Shown here: piece by piece, positions 1 to 6,708 of the stretch
Layout: each line of letters opens with the position of its first letter
How positions within the stretch are numbered: position 1 is the first letter of the stretch
IMG/VR virus record: IMGVR_UViG_3300005511_000647
Location: 1-26,987 of that record
Direction: 5' to 3' (one strand)
Length of the DNA stretch: 26,987 nucleotides
Origin: a virus
Notes under the pieces: model-generated
Databases searched by the model: none
The model's input: the letters and a program-made list of their open reading frames with translations, nothing else
Told to the model about the DNA's origin: nothing
Position numbers and translations under genes: made by a program

Positions 1-337
1 CTGCACCGACTGCCAGCGACGAACCGGCGCGCCTTTCGGCGTCGGTGCGTTCTATCCAACTGACACGGTCACGATCTCGGGGCGCCCGAAAGAGTTCGTC
101 CGCGATGGCGGCAGCGGCGCAAAGGTCCGTAACTATTTTTGCCCCGACTGCGGTTCAACGGTGTACTGGCGTGCAGACAGGCTGCCGACCATGATCGGCG
201 TCGCCGTCGGCGCGATCGCCGATCCGGAATTTCGTGCGCCCGCGATGTCGGTGTTCGAACAATCCAAGCATTCCTGGGTCGAGATCACCGGCGCCGAACA
301 TTTCGCGCAGGGCAGTGCGACCAAAGCTTCGCGCTGA
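1..337 (+). CDS. GFA-family protein (glutathione-dependent formaldehyde-activating enzyme-like), 5' end missing
   Basis: The frame is open from base 2 to the TGA at 335-337, giving about 111 residues of a C-terminal part. It shows the zinc-binding layout of the GFA (CENP-V-like) family: a CTDCQRRTG motif at the very start, FGVGAFYP just after it, and a second CPDCGS pair about 45 residues on. The family includes glutathione S-(hydroxymethyl) synthase and many uncharacterised zinc proteins, so the exact substrate is unknown. The start codon and first residues lie outside the window. It is an ordinary chromosomal gene and ends 29 bases before the tRNA fragment, so I take it as the host flank of the prophage. 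Confidence 0.85.
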   Translation, partial: CTDCQRRTGAPFGVGAFYPTDTVTISGRPKEFVRDGGSGAKVRNYFCPDCGSTVYWRADRLPTMIGVAVGAIADPEFRAPAMSVFEQSKHSWVEITGAEHFAQGSATKASR

Positions 338-366
338 ATGGCATCTGCTGAATGGTATCTCAGGGG

Positions 367-414
367 TGGTGCCGGCTGAGGGGATTGAACCCCCGACCTT
401 CGGTTTACAAAACC
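367..414 (-). other. tRNA-Thr(UGU) 3' fragment, probable phage attachment site
   Basis: Read on the minus strand this is the 3' half of a tRNA: anticodon loop TTTGTAA, 3' anticodon strand ACCGA, variable loop AGGTC, T stem GGGGG/CCCTC around the T loop TTCAATC, 3' acceptor strand AGCCGGC, discriminator A and an encoded CCA. The matching 5' acceptor strand GCCGGCT and a D arm are absent where they should lie (about 425-442); similarity appears to stop within the anticodon stem. Only a 3' fragment next to host DNA on the left and phage DNA on the right is what an integrase using a tRNA 3' end leaves at one prophage end. The UGU (Thr) identity comes from the loop and is likely but not certain. 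Confidence 0.75.
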
Positions 415-508
415 ACGACACACCTCGGCCACCGCAGTCCTATCAAGCTCTTAGCCGCTCCGGCATCGGCAGCAGGGGGCGCTGAAATGCAGCGCGGCGC
501 AGCAAGTC

Positions 509-556
509 GGGGACAGTTCGGGGACAGTCCCTCCGAAATGGAGAATTCCATTCTCC
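509..556. repeat. short tandem repeat and inverted repeat in a gene-free stretch
   Basis: The stretch 415-688 has no convincing gene. It holds GGGGACAGT twice (509-517 and 520-528) followed by a perfect 7-bp inverted repeat GGAGAAT-tcc-ATTCTCC (540-556). These may be parts of an intergenic repeat or a site near the integration end. I see no integrase or excisionase frame here. Confidence 0.4.
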
Positions 557-688
557 TTGGCTTCATGGGGATGGTGTAGGCGCCCATCCTCAGTATCGGC
601 CGCATCGCCCGTGTCTATCCGCGCACCCCTTTGACGCCCCCAGGGCGGTGGGGGTGGGGATAGCGCCGAAGGCGGGGCGTTCAATAAA

Positions 689-808
689 TCAGCTGCACAG
701 GCGGCGCGAGACCATCCACATGATGTGCAGGGCCATGGCCCATCCGGCAACGGCCGCACTGACCATCAGCCAGCAATCACGGTCAAACCGTTTGAGGAAT
801 GTCGGCAT
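689..808 (-). CDS. single-span membrane microprotein, 39 aa
   Basis: The 39-residue frame begins MPTFLKRFDRDC with ATG at 808 and ends in TGA at 689-691. A GGGAG ribosome binding site lies just upstream of the ATG. The protein has a basic amphipathic N-terminus, one hydrophobic segment of about 20 residues (WLMVSAAVAGWAMALHIMWM) and a basic end (SRRLCS), so it is predicted to sit in the inner membrane. No family is recognised. It is divergent from the 41-aa membrane protein at 1232, and the DnaA-box-like cluster lies between them. Size, SD and clear membrane pattern support a real gene; function is unknown. Confidence 0.55.
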   Translation of the reverse strand: MPTFLKRFDRDCWLMVSAAVAGWAMALHIMWMVSRRLCS

Positions 809-897
809 CGGATTCTCCCTGGCCCATGGAGAGGTGATTTGCGAATCAGCGTCAATACTGGGGAGAGGCGCGTACGGGCCGAGAGGGCAGAAAAAAG

Positions 898-1071
898 TTA
901 TCCCATGTCAAGGTAGGCGGCCGGATAGTTATTCACACCCTAAAGCGTTGACGGCTTTGCCAGATTCAGAAATCAAGTGCCAAGCTGTGGAAATCGACGG
1001 CTGAAATCACCACGGGATAAGTGATGCTCATTATCCGCAATGGCCTTTCCGTCAAGGCGTCCATCGGATAA
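898..1071. promoter_or_regulatory. cluster of DnaA-box-like 9-mers; candidate replication origin or operator array
   Basis: Six sequences related to the DnaA box TTWTNCACA lie within 174 bases: TTATCCCAT at 898, TTATTCACA at 929 (exact consensus), TGTGGAAAT at 986 (minus strand, one mismatch), ACGGGATAA at 1012 (minus), TTATCCGCA at 1031 (one mismatch) and ATCGGATAA at 1063 (minus). GGATAA at 1015 and TTATCC at 1031 form an inverted pair. The sites lie in a divergent intergenic region (809-1231) with no good gene. They could be host DnaA boxes of a phage or plasmid origin, or operators for a repressor that recognises GGATAA. Confidence 0.45.
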
Positions 1072-1078
1072 GCGGGAA

Positions 1079-1108
1079 GTAGGTAGTGCTTTGGCGAGCA
1101 CTACCTAC
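1079..1108. repeat. perfect 12-bp inverted repeat (hairpin)
   Basis: GTAGGTAGTGCT at 1079-1090 and its exact complement at 1097-1108 are separated by TTGGCG. No T tract follows on either strand, so it is not a typical intrinsic terminator. It lies directly beside the DnaA-box-like cluster and 120 bases before the membrane microprotein at 1232. Confidence 0.7.
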
Positions 1109-1231
1109 AGCCTGGTGGAGAGCCGACGGCATCTCCTCCGCAACGTTGAGCGTTGTCGCTTCCCCCAGGCTTTCTGTCAATCACATAGCGCGCGGGCAAA
1201 AACCCGAGTTGCGCAACGGAGAGCTATTGCC

Positions 1232-1357
1232 ATGTCGGATAAGTTGCTGGTGAGCCTTTGGGGCGTCAGTATCAACGCGGAAGGGCTTTGGGCCATCGCT
1301 GCTGCAATCATCATCGTCTGCATCGTCGCCGCGGTAGTCGTATGGGGCCGTGCTTAG
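1232..1357 (+). CDS. single-span membrane microprotein, 41 aa (family A, copy 1)
   Basis: Forty-one residues starting MSDKLLVSLWGVSINAEG, followed by a run of about 18 strongly hydrophobic residues and a short WGRA end. The ATG at 1232 has GGAGAG eight bases upstream. The layout, a short polar N-terminus with a G-[VL]-S-[IL]-x-A-x-G motif directly before the membrane span, is shared by the 40-aa protein at 10922, so the two look like paralogues. Predicted inner-membrane protein; role unknown. Small phage membrane proteins can act in superinfection exclusion, lysis timing or host modulation, but nothing here chooses between these. Confidence 0.65.
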   Translation: MSDKLLVSLWGVSINAEGLWAIAAAIIIVCIVAAVVVWGRA

Positions 1358-1405
1358 ACCTAAGTGGTGCTTGAAGGACGGCTCGCGCTGCTTTTCAAGC
1401 GGGCC

Positions 1406-1732
1406 ATGTCTAGCCAAGAACAAGAGCCGCTTTACCGCATAAGCAAAGATGAGCGCTGGGTCGCTCCATCCTACAGAATGCGTCGGATGCTCCGCCGCGT
1501 GTGCAAAGTGCATGAAGCGGATACGCTCATAGACTGCGTCCGATACGAGACTTATTGGCGCCGTCTTCACCCGGCCTCGGAACTGAAGTTACTCCTGGAG
1601 GCGCTGGTTGCCGAACACCCTGACGGCAAATGGCCCGACTTCCTTGGCAATGAGTTCAAGCTCACTAAGGACAACACGCTCCCGTTCATCCTCATGTGGG
1701 AGCAGCCTCTCGGATGGTACGATACCCGTTAG
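1406..1732 (+). CDS. hypothetical protein, 108 aa
   Basis: The frame runs to TAG at 1730-1732. I prefer the ATG at 1406 (MSSQEQEPLYRISKDERWV); an in-frame GTG at 1364 would add 14 residues but has no visible ribosome binding site. The protein is soluble, charged and rich in aromatic residues, with a basic segment (YRMRRMLRRV) near residue 27 and a tryptophan-containing C-terminus. No domain is recognised. It is convergent with the next gene, overlapping its 3' end by four bases. Confidence 0.5.
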   Translation: MSSQEQEPLYRISKDERWVAPSYRMRRMLRRVCKVHEADTLIDCVRYETYWRRLHPASELKLLLEALVAEHPDGKWPDFLGNEFKLTKDNTLPFILMWEQPLGWYDTR

Positions 1733-2223
1733 CTCTTCGAAGCTAAGAGGGCATCATTGGCTTGAACCCAAACACCTTGGCCAACTGCAACCACTCCATC
1801 TTCGGCCCGCAGATTTAAATCATCCACGAGAGCCTGGAGAGCTTCACGCACCCCCGCAGACGGTGCGGCTGGCGGCTGAGCCATGTTCGACAGCTGCCCG
1901 AGCTGGAAAGCCCGTTTAAGGGCAGCCCATAGCGTCACGACGTGCATGTTTCGGCGCTTGGCGTCGTGGACTTCTTGAAGCGTTTGGCACTTCATTATTT
2001 TTGTGCCCAAGAACTCCATCTCCTGCATCGTAGCAGCTTGCTGCGGGGATGCTGGGCGGGTCATCGCGGCGGCAAAGGCGGTAGATAACTCAGCTTCTAC
2101 CCTTCCACACGATGCTAAGCGTTCTTTGTGACCAAGCGTGTAGCTATATTTGGTGGCTTTGACGAGATACCAACCACCCGGCAATTCAATCCGGCTCGGC
2201 GCTGTGGTGTTTGGGGTATTCAT
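1729..2223 (-). CDS. hypothetical protein, 164 aa, downstream of the methyltransferase
   Basis: The ATG at 2223 overlaps the TGA of the upstream methyltransferase gene (2220-2223, ATGA), so the two are translationally coupled. The protein begins MNTPNTTAPSRIELPGGWYL and continues with an alanine-rich, mostly helical central part and a C-terminal segment (VREALQALVDDLNLRAED). This looks like a phage accessory protein of the kind found next to methyltransferases, but I recognise no domain. It ends convergently with the gene at 1406. Confidence 0.6.
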   Translation of the reverse strand: MNTPNTTAPSRIELPGGWYLVKATKYSYTLGHKERLASCGRVEAELSTAFAAAMTRPASPQQAATMQEMEFLGTKIMKCQTLQEVHDAKRRNMHVVTLWAALKRAFQLGQLSNMAQPPAAPSAGVREALQALVDDLNLRAEDGVVAVGQGVWVQANDALLASKS

Positions 2224-2981
2224 GCTGCCACCCTCTCACAGGACGTGAGCGGAATATCAAAGGTGACGATAATCGTACGGACCATGGTCCCACTCGACCG
2301 AAAAGCACCCTCGGGGAGTAGTATGAAGCGGCCCCCCATCTCTTCGACAAAGGTTCTGAAAAAGTTGCTCTTCGCGTTTTCACGAAACTCAATGCCGGCG
2401 GACATTACAGACACCAGCCGACCGCCAGGCTTTAAGAAGTCCGCGGCGTGCATGATGTGTTTTATGTCAGCCTGCTTCGAGAAGGGTGGGTTCATAATCA
2501 CCCGGTCGTAAATCGGCACCGGCTTTTGCGCCAAGAAGTCGGCTTGCATCGCCTCATCTGCGAGAAGCCCCACGACCTCGAAATTCTTCGGGAACAATTC
2601 GATGGCAGTGACCGTGCAGCCAGCTTGCTTTGCGGCCTTAACGATGGCGCCACGGCCAGCGCTTGGTTCAAGGATGCGCATACAGGGCTTCGGGTCGGCC
2701 AATTCGATGAGCCGCGCCACCACGTCGGACGGGGTTTCAAAAAACTCAAAGTCTCGCGCGGAGGAGATCTCGCCAGTGAAAATAATAGGTTCAATGGCCT
2801 CGGCGGCCCCACCCTCGAACAGGTGAGCCTTTTCCTTCCGGCTCCACTTTCCGCCAGCGGCTTCTAGGGCCTCGTTGGCAGCGACGTAGTCTTTTCGGTC
2901 GAGCTGGCGCGTAATGCGTAACTGTTGCCCGTTGATTTCCGAATTGGCGAGAATTTCAACAATGTGTGGTGCAATTTTCAA
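2220..2981 (-). CDS. SAM-dependent DNA methyltransferase, N6-adenine type
   Basis: The 253-aa protein has the class I methyltransferase motifs in the order used by gamma-type enzymes: motif I LEPSAGRGAIV (about residues 103-113) for SAM binding, an acidic residue after the next strand (TAIELFPKNFE), and catalytic motif IV NPPF (about 164-167), typical of N6-adenine methylation. FFETP near residue 80 matches the motif X-like region of such enzymes. There is no restriction subunit beside it, so it is probably an orphan phage enzyme protecting DNA or altering regulation. The start is a TTG at 2981, preceded by AGAAAG eight bases upstream. It overlaps the downstream gene by four bases. Confidence 0.85.
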   Translation of the reverse strand: MKIAPHIVEILANSEINGQQLRITRQLDRKDYVAANEALEAAGGKWSRKEKAHLFEGGAAEAIEPIIFTGEISSARDFEFFETPSDVVARLIELADPKPCMRILEPSAGRGAIVKAAKQAGCTVTAIELFPKNFEVVGLLADEAMQADFLAQKPVPIYDRVIMNPPFSKQADIKHIMHAADFLKPGGRLVSVMSAGIEFRENAKSNFFRTFVEEMGGRFILLPEGAFRSSGTMVRTIIVTFDIPLTSCERVAA

Positions 2982-2996
2982 ATCCTTCTCTTTCTC

Positions 2997-3380
2997 TTAG
3001 ATTAAATTGCTCTCAGCAAAGCCGCTGATGTTGCCGCACTTGGCGACGATAGCAGCGCGGAGTTCTTGCAAGAAGTCTTCGCTCTCCAGCTCATCCCGGT
3101 CGGCATCAAGCAGAACCTCTTGAGCCTTGATAGGCTTATCGAACATGGCGCTGATAACGGTGCATCCGCTGGGGTGCTTCCATTTGAATCCCTCGGCGGT
3201 GAAGGTAAGGCGGTGAATCTGGCGCTCAGCGTAGCCTACTCGGTGTCCGTTCCAAGTGCAGGCTGCTTCTACCCGTTCGGGCTCGTCGGTCTCTTTGCCG
3301 ATAAGCTCAATGTCGTAATCTGATTGAAAATCATCCAAGAAATCTTGGGTTTCATCGGTCAGATATGGTGCGTTTTGCAT
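2997..3380 (-). CDS. hypothetical acidic protein, 127 aa
   Basis: Begins MQNAPYLTDETQDFLDDF and is acidic throughout, with a likely beta-rich middle (CTWNGHRVGYAERQIHRLTF) and a helical, glutamate-rich C-terminal third. No family is recognised. The ATG at 3380 is preceded by GGAAAG with an 8-base spacer, the leader shared with many genes here. Its TAA stop is part of the leader of the next gene, the methyltransferase, 15 bases downstream, so the three leftward genes form an operon reading away from the divergent region 3381-3590. Confidence 0.6.
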   Translation of the reverse strand: MQNAPYLTDETQDFLDDFQSDYDIELIGKETDEPERVEAACTWNGHRVGYAERQIHRLTFTAEGFKWKHPSGCTVISAMFDKPIKAQEVLLDADRDELESEDFLQELRAAIVAKCGNISGFAESNLI

Positions 3381-3590
3381 ATTGATTTCTTTCCTTAAGC
3401 CACTGAATCGTGCGCCGAAGGAAAGGGGTCGTCAATAAAATTCGGAAAAATAAAATCGGGGCCGCGCAAATTCTGCTTAAGGAAAGAGCGGACCCCTGGC
3501 CTCCTCGAAAGGAACGGTTGGCCAAAGCTCTCACACCCTTCCATTCTCGGCAAGCGCGCTTTAAGGTCCGGCCTTCGTTAAAGGTGCCTG

Positions 3591-3953
3591 ATGAAGAAAC
3601 AGAAGCCGTTCACTCCGCCTCCCGAGCATGAGTTAGGCCGCAAGGTCATCCTCGGCTTCATGGGCCTTGGCGTAAACGACATGAAGTACACGCTCGAAGC
3701 AATGCATCGTGTATACGATAAGGCCCGTAAAGCTCATGACGAGATGATGGCGCATGAGTTGCGGCGCCTCGAAGTGGAGGAGAAGAAAGCTGCGGGCTTC
3801 AAGAAGACCAGGGCGAAGCCTAAGCCAACCCATCGCAGCAAGAAGGACCGCAAGCTCACGTGGACGGGTAGGGGCTCGATGCCGCGCTGGATGCGGGAGG
3901 AGATGAAGGCGTTGAAGTTGAAGCCAGATGCGTTCCTCATCAAAGCGCGGTAG
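3591..3953 (+). CDS. H-NS-like DNA-binding protein, 120 aa (copy 1)
   Basis: The C-terminal part has the H-NS signature TWTGRGSMPRWMREEM (about residues 91-106), matching the TWTGRGR-x-P-x-W core that inserts into the minor groove of AT-rich DNA, followed by LKPDAFLI. The N-terminal half is helical and charged (residues 30-70, with KVILGFMGLGVNDMKYTLEA before a Glu/Lys/Arg-rich stretch), consistent with an oligomerisation coiled coil. AAGG lies a few bases before the ATG. A linker rich in lysine joins the halves. Family knowledge: such proteins silence foreign AT-rich DNA; a phage copy may silence host genes, its own genes or rival elements. The next gene overlaps its 3' end by 26 bases. Confidence 0.8.
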   Translation: MKKQKPFTPPPEHELGRKVILGFMGLGVNDMKYTLEAMHRVYDKARKAHDEMMAHELRRLEVEEKKAAGFKKTRAKPKPTHRSKKDRKLTWTGRGSMPRWMREEMKALKLKPDAFLIKAR

Positions 3954-4152
3954 GTTTTGGAACTATCCCCATGGTGTTCTCACCGATTGGGAGGACACTC
4001 AGGGTATTCGGCATGTCTTCAAGGCGGCAAAAATCTGCGGCAAAGCCGGGTGGGACCGACAACACTGGTACGGCTCGATGGTTCACTTCCGCTTCACGGA
4101 CCTAGACGAAGCGATCATTTTCGCCGTCATCACAGAAGGCGAACTTTTGTGA
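3928..4152 (+). CDS. hypothetical protein, 74 aa
   Basis: Seventy-four residues starting MRSSSKRGRFWNYPHG, overlapping the end of the H-NS-like gene by 26 bases in another frame. The second half (HFRFTDLDEAIIFAVITEG) resembles the strand-helix pattern of small phage proteins, and the string F-x-DLDE also occurs in the 132-aa protein at 10268 (FKDLDEYGMYSF), which may hint at a shared fold. Function is unknown. The overlap suggests coupling to H-NS-like expression. Confidence 0.5.
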   Translation: MRSSSKRGRFWNYPHGVLTDWEDTQGIRHVFKAAKICGKAGWDRQHWYGSMVHFRFTDLDEAIIFAVITEGELL

Positions 4153-4169
4153 GTTAGCAATCAGCGGGC

Positions 4170-4766
4170 TCACTTCTCCTCCACATGTTCGATGAAGGTG
4201 ATGCCTCCGATGCCGTGGTCCATTGCATGAAAAACTGTGATGCCTGAAGCATTCAACATAACGCTCCAGACCTCCCCCAGGTCATCATAGGCTGCGAGAA
4301 TTGGCTCAGGCGTACAGTCCTTCTCCCACTTTGGTCCGACGTCGTAGCGCTTGCCGTCCAACTCGCCGACTTCGGCAATTACTTCCTCGTCCATCTCAAA
4401 CGTTTGAGGCTTAGCGTGGGCGAAGGTATTGCGCAGCTCCTTCATCGCTCTCATGCTACTGAAAGGGCGGACCTTCCAATCAGGTGCCATTTTCAACGCG
4501 GCGAAAACCTTGTCTTCTTTAGTGTCAGTGCCCCATCGCTCCTTCCAACCCTTCACCAGCTCGGCGCCGAAGAAGTTGAGGTAAGCTTCGAATGCGAAGG
4601 CGATCATAGTCGAGCAGGCCATGCAGTCATGGAACAGATGGTCGTGTTTGCCTGAGGCCAGCTTGTCTTTGATAATCTGCTGGAGATACAGCGCAGCGCC
4701 GTCGAGGTCGTTATGCGGGCGAACGTGCCGGGTCTCCTGGACACGCGCCTTTATCCTCTTCGCCAT
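4170..4766 (-). CDS. HEPN-like protein, 198 aa, putative RNase
   Basis: I take the ATG at 4766 (MAKRIKARVQETRH) rather than an upstream start because AGAAAG-G stands seven bases before it. The protein is mostly helical. At about residues 119-124 it has ELRNTFAHAKP, fitting the HEPN catalytic motif R-x(4-6)-H (R-NTFA-H, commonly RNxxxH). An upstream helix with CMACSTMIAFAFEAYLNFF fits the first HEPN helix. HEPN proteins are often metal-independent RNases used in toxin-antitoxin and abortive-infection systems. It lies between two H-NS-like genes in the opposite orientation. A non-catalytic HEPN scaffold is also possible. Confidence 0.6.
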   Translation of the reverse strand: MAKRIKARVQETRHVRPHNDLDGAALYLQQIIKDKLASGKHDHLFHDCMACSTMIAFAFEAYLNFFGAELVKGWKERWGTDTKEDKVFAALKMAPDWKVRPFSSMRAMKELRNTFAHAKPQTFEMDEEVIAEVGELDGKRYDVGPKWEKDCTPEPILAAYDDLGEVWSVMLNASGITVFHAMDHGIGGITFIEHVEEK

Positions 4767-4847
4767 AACGCACCTTTCTGCCCCGCCAAGCCAACTTGGC
4801 CGTCTTCGGCGCAAAGCCTAGCCTCGGCTAATATTCGTGGAGGTTGT

Positions 4848-5135
4848 ATGGCCGGTATCGTAGCGAGTTTCAAAGCGCTGTCACTGGACGAGATGATTGA
4901 GGCGTACCCGCATATCACCGCGTTGCTGGCGGCAGCCAAAGACGCTCGGCGGCAGGAATTGGAGAAGGAAATTCGAGAGCTGGGCTTTCGGCCCGGTGAA
5001 GCCCGGAAGCCGCCCGCAGTGGCGAAGTACCGGGGTCCTAATGGGCAACCGTATTCCGGGAGGGGCGCGTTGCCAAAGTGGGCAATCGAAGCAGGGGTGA
5101 CGACCAAGGAAGGAATGGAGAAATTCAGGGTCTGA
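4848..5135 (+). CDS. H-NS-like DNA-binding protein, 95 aa (copy 2)
   Basis: The ATG at 4848 has a strong GGAGG seven bases upstream. The protein has the full small H-NS layout: N-terminal helices (residues 1-50) with a coiled-coil-like stretch [20 protein letters not shown], then [19 protein letters not shown] (about residues 62-80), the K-Y-R-x-P-x-G...YSGRG-x-x-P-x-W signature of the minor-groove-binding domain. It is compact like alphaproteobacterial and burkholderial H-NS proteins, and differs from copy 1 in its linker and motif. Its 3' end overlaps the HNH gene (convergent) by 11 bases. Confidence 0.85.
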   Translation: MAGIVASFKALSLDEMIEAYPHITALLAAAKDARRQELEKEIRELGFRPGEARKPPAVAKYRGPNGQPYSGRGALPKWAIEAGVTTKEGMEKFRV

Positions 5136-5643
5136 AGGTGCATATCTCCGCCGGGGGTACGTGCCTCCATAGCTTCCGAGTATTGATTTGGGAGATCAGC
5201 TGAGGCGTTACCTCGTACCAAGTAGCAACATCGATGCCCATATAACCAGCTTCAAGGAGGCGTTTGATGTAGGCTACTTGGCTTCTGACGAGAACTGCAT
5301 TGTGCTTTTGCTCACCCCTAAGCACGCTCACGCCACCCGGTAAGTGGCGGCCCTTGTCGTAGGCGTCCTTGAGGTTCTCGGAGTGTGTGCCAGCCCAGAG
5401 GTGCCGGGGATTGCAGCAGGGGCGGTTATCGCATTCGTGGCATACGACGTTGCCATCGGGCGGCAAACGCTGGTTCGCGATGATCCAGGCAAACCGATGA
5501 GCGGTGACGCTTTTCGGCTTTTCGATGCAAAATATTCCGTAGCCGCTTGAGGAGATGGCGCCGATCCATGGCCAACATTCGTTGGGGCCGCGCCTGTCTA
5601 CTTTACGCAAGAATCTTTCAATGACATGTTGTGGGAAGTCCAC
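5125..5643 (-). CDS. HNH endonuclease with C-terminal helix-turn-helix, 172 aa (copy 1)
   Basis: An HNH domain of the zinc-loop (HNH_3) type covers residues 15-90: [14 protein letters not shown], then [25 protein letters not shown] and [12 protein letters not shown], with the conserved cysteines, the H of AHR and the N-P-R-H-L segment. The C-terminal 50 residues ([23 protein letters not shown]) form a likely helix-turn-helix. Freestanding phage homing endonucleases look like this: they nick DNA and spread their own gene. The start is GTG at 5643 with CGAAAG and an 8-base spacer. It resembles the second HNH gene at 9255 in domain order. Confidence 0.85.
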   Translation of the reverse strand: MDFPQHVIERFLRKVDRRGPNECWPWIGAISSSGYGIFCIEKPKSVTAHRFAWIIANQRLPPDGNVVCHECDNRPCCNPRHLWAGTHSENLKDAYDKGRHLPGGVSVLRGEQKHNAVLVRSQVAYIKRLLEAGYMGIDVATWYEVTPQLISQINTRKLWRHVPPAEICTFRP

Positions 5644-5668
5644 GAACCTCGCTTTCGTTGGATTGATG

Positions 5669-5695
5669 ACCGCCTGTTCGAGCAGGCGGTTTTAT
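5669..5695 (+). terminator. hairpin with T-rich tail, plus-strand terminator-like
   Basis: ACCGCCTG (5669-5676) pairs perfectly with CAGGCGGT (5683-5690) around TTCGAG and is followed by TTTATT. No plus-strand gene ends nearby: the HNH gene begins leftward just to its left. It may block antisense transcription, or form a leader hairpin of the leftward HNH transcript. Confidence 0.4.
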
Positions 5696-5728
5696 TGTGA
5701 GGTCTGCGGGTCACCTCGTCCAGAAAAT

Positions 5729-5902
5729 TCACAGGCCACCGACCCGGTACTGGGCGTAGAGGGTCAGACCCAAGCCCACCCACAGCGCCACCTGCATCAC
5801 GGTCAGCGCCCATAGCGGGACCGTTGGCAGCCATTGCAGCGCTGGTGACTTCGCCAGCTGAATGACCATGCGCTCGTGGGCGCGGACGAACCGGGCAATC
5901 AT
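5729..5902 (-). CDS. single-span membrane microprotein, 57 aa
   Basis: Begins MIARFVRAHERMVIQLAKSP with ATG at 5902-5900 overlapping the TGA of the upstream gene (ATGA), and ends with TGA at 5729-5731. A basic amphipathic N-terminus is followed by a hydrophobic run of about 25 residues starting WLPTVPLWALTVMQVALWVG and a short polar end. It is predicted to be an inner-membrane protein translationally coupled to the gene before it. No family recognised; a holin-like or exclusion role is possible but unsupported. Confidence 0.6.
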   Translation of the reverse strand: MIARFVRAHERMVIQLAKSPALQWLPTVPLWALTVMQVALWVGLGLTLYAQYRVGGL

Positions 5903-6204
5903 CTGGCATACCCTTCTACAAACTCATCCCCGAAAAGCCGGGCGAAATCTTCATAAGCCCATGGCGAGGCCTTTGGACCAAACTCAATCGCACAATCTGG
6001 TGTCATTGCGACGGCGGCTGCTGCAAGTTTCTTCACGAGGTCGAGTTGAGCGTTCGTCGGTCCACGGTCGGGGTTGGGATAGAGCTTCACCCTGGCAATC
6101 CTGGCCCTCGTGAATGGACGGTGCTCCTTGTACGTCCCATCCTCGTAAATGGTGAGGGTGGGCCTTTTCACGTCGTCATAGGCGAAGGAAACGTGCTTGG
6201 GCAT
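5899..6204 (-). CDS. hypothetical protein, 101 aa
   Basis: Begins MPKHVSFAYDDVKRPTLTI, with GAGG in the region just upstream of the ATG. The first half is beta-like (LTIYEDGTYKEHRPFTRARI), the second is helical (LVKKLAAAAVAMTPDC) and ends in DFARLFGDEFVEGYAR. I recognise no domain. It overlaps the downstream membrane microprotein by four bases and lies directly after a strong terminator that ends the transcript of the upstream gene, so it needs its own promoter in 6205-6230 or terminator read-through. Confidence 0.6.
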   Translation of the reverse strand: MPKHVSFAYDDVKRPTLTIYEDGTYKEHRPFTRARIARVKLYPNPDRGPTNAQLDLVKKLAAAAVAMTPDCAIEFGPKASPWAYEDFARLFGDEFVEGYAR

Positions 6205-6232
6205 GATGCACCTCGCGGCGGATTCTAGTCAG

Positions 6233-6257
6233 AAAAAAGCCCTCCGCAAGGGAGGGC
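6233..6257 (-). terminator. rho-independent terminator, leftward
   Basis: On the minus strand GCCCTCC (6257-6251), loop CTTGC and GGAGGGC (6245-6239) form a perfect 7-bp GC stem followed by TTTTTT (6238-6233). It lies 77 bases after the stop of the leftward gene at 6334-6624 and should end that transcript. Confidence 0.85.
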
Positions 6258-6333
6258 AAGTCTGGGGGAGGAAGGGTTGGGGTTTCCCATCGAAGGGAGC
6301 TGCACCGCCTGGTCAGCACCCCAAGCTCGATGT

Positions 6334-6624
6334 TCACGTTGAGCAGAGGTCTGCGAACGGATGCTTCGTAGTGATGTTGCCGGGGAAGGGCGATGTGCCT
6401 TCCTTGAAGACAAGCTCCACGGTCGGGTCCAGGCTCGTGGCGACGTTCGCGAGATGCGCGATTGCCAGCCTCTGGTAGTCGTTCGGGAATTCTTCGCCGA
6501 AGACGACGCCGACGCGGGTTTGCCGCCGTTCCAGATTGGTCAGGGCGATGATGTCGCCGTTGATCTCGATGAAATGGGTATAGGTCGCGTGATTGCTCAC
6601 GCGCTCAAACGTGATGCTCTGCAT
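6334..6624 (-). CDS. hypothetical protein, 96 aa
   Basis: Begins MQSITFERVSNHATYTHFIE; the first 40 residues look like beta strands (HFIEINGDIIALTNLERRQT), the rest are mixed. There is no clear Shine-Dalgarno before the ATG at 6624. No family recognised. It has a strong terminator downstream (6233-6257) and another terminator-like hairpin upstream (6709-6736), so it is probably a single-gene transcript; the promoter would lie in 6625-6708, where I see no clear consensus. Confidence 0.55.
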   Translation of the reverse strand: MQSITFERVSNHATYTHFIEINGDIIALTNLERRQTRVGVVFGEEFPNDYQRLAIAHLANVATSLDPTVELVFKEGTSPFPGNITTKHPFADLCST

Positions 6625-6708
6625 GATGATGTCTCGCTGGTGAGTGTGCGAGCATCGTGAGTCAGGAAGTTGTATACCGCAACGAGCTTGAGGGGGCGTG
6701 AGAGCGCA

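Noticed and set aside
648-1004. Plus-strand frame of 118 aa across the DnaA-box-like region
   Set aside because: No ribosome binding site and composition unlike a protein; it is opposite the small minus-strand membrane protein and runs through the box cluster.
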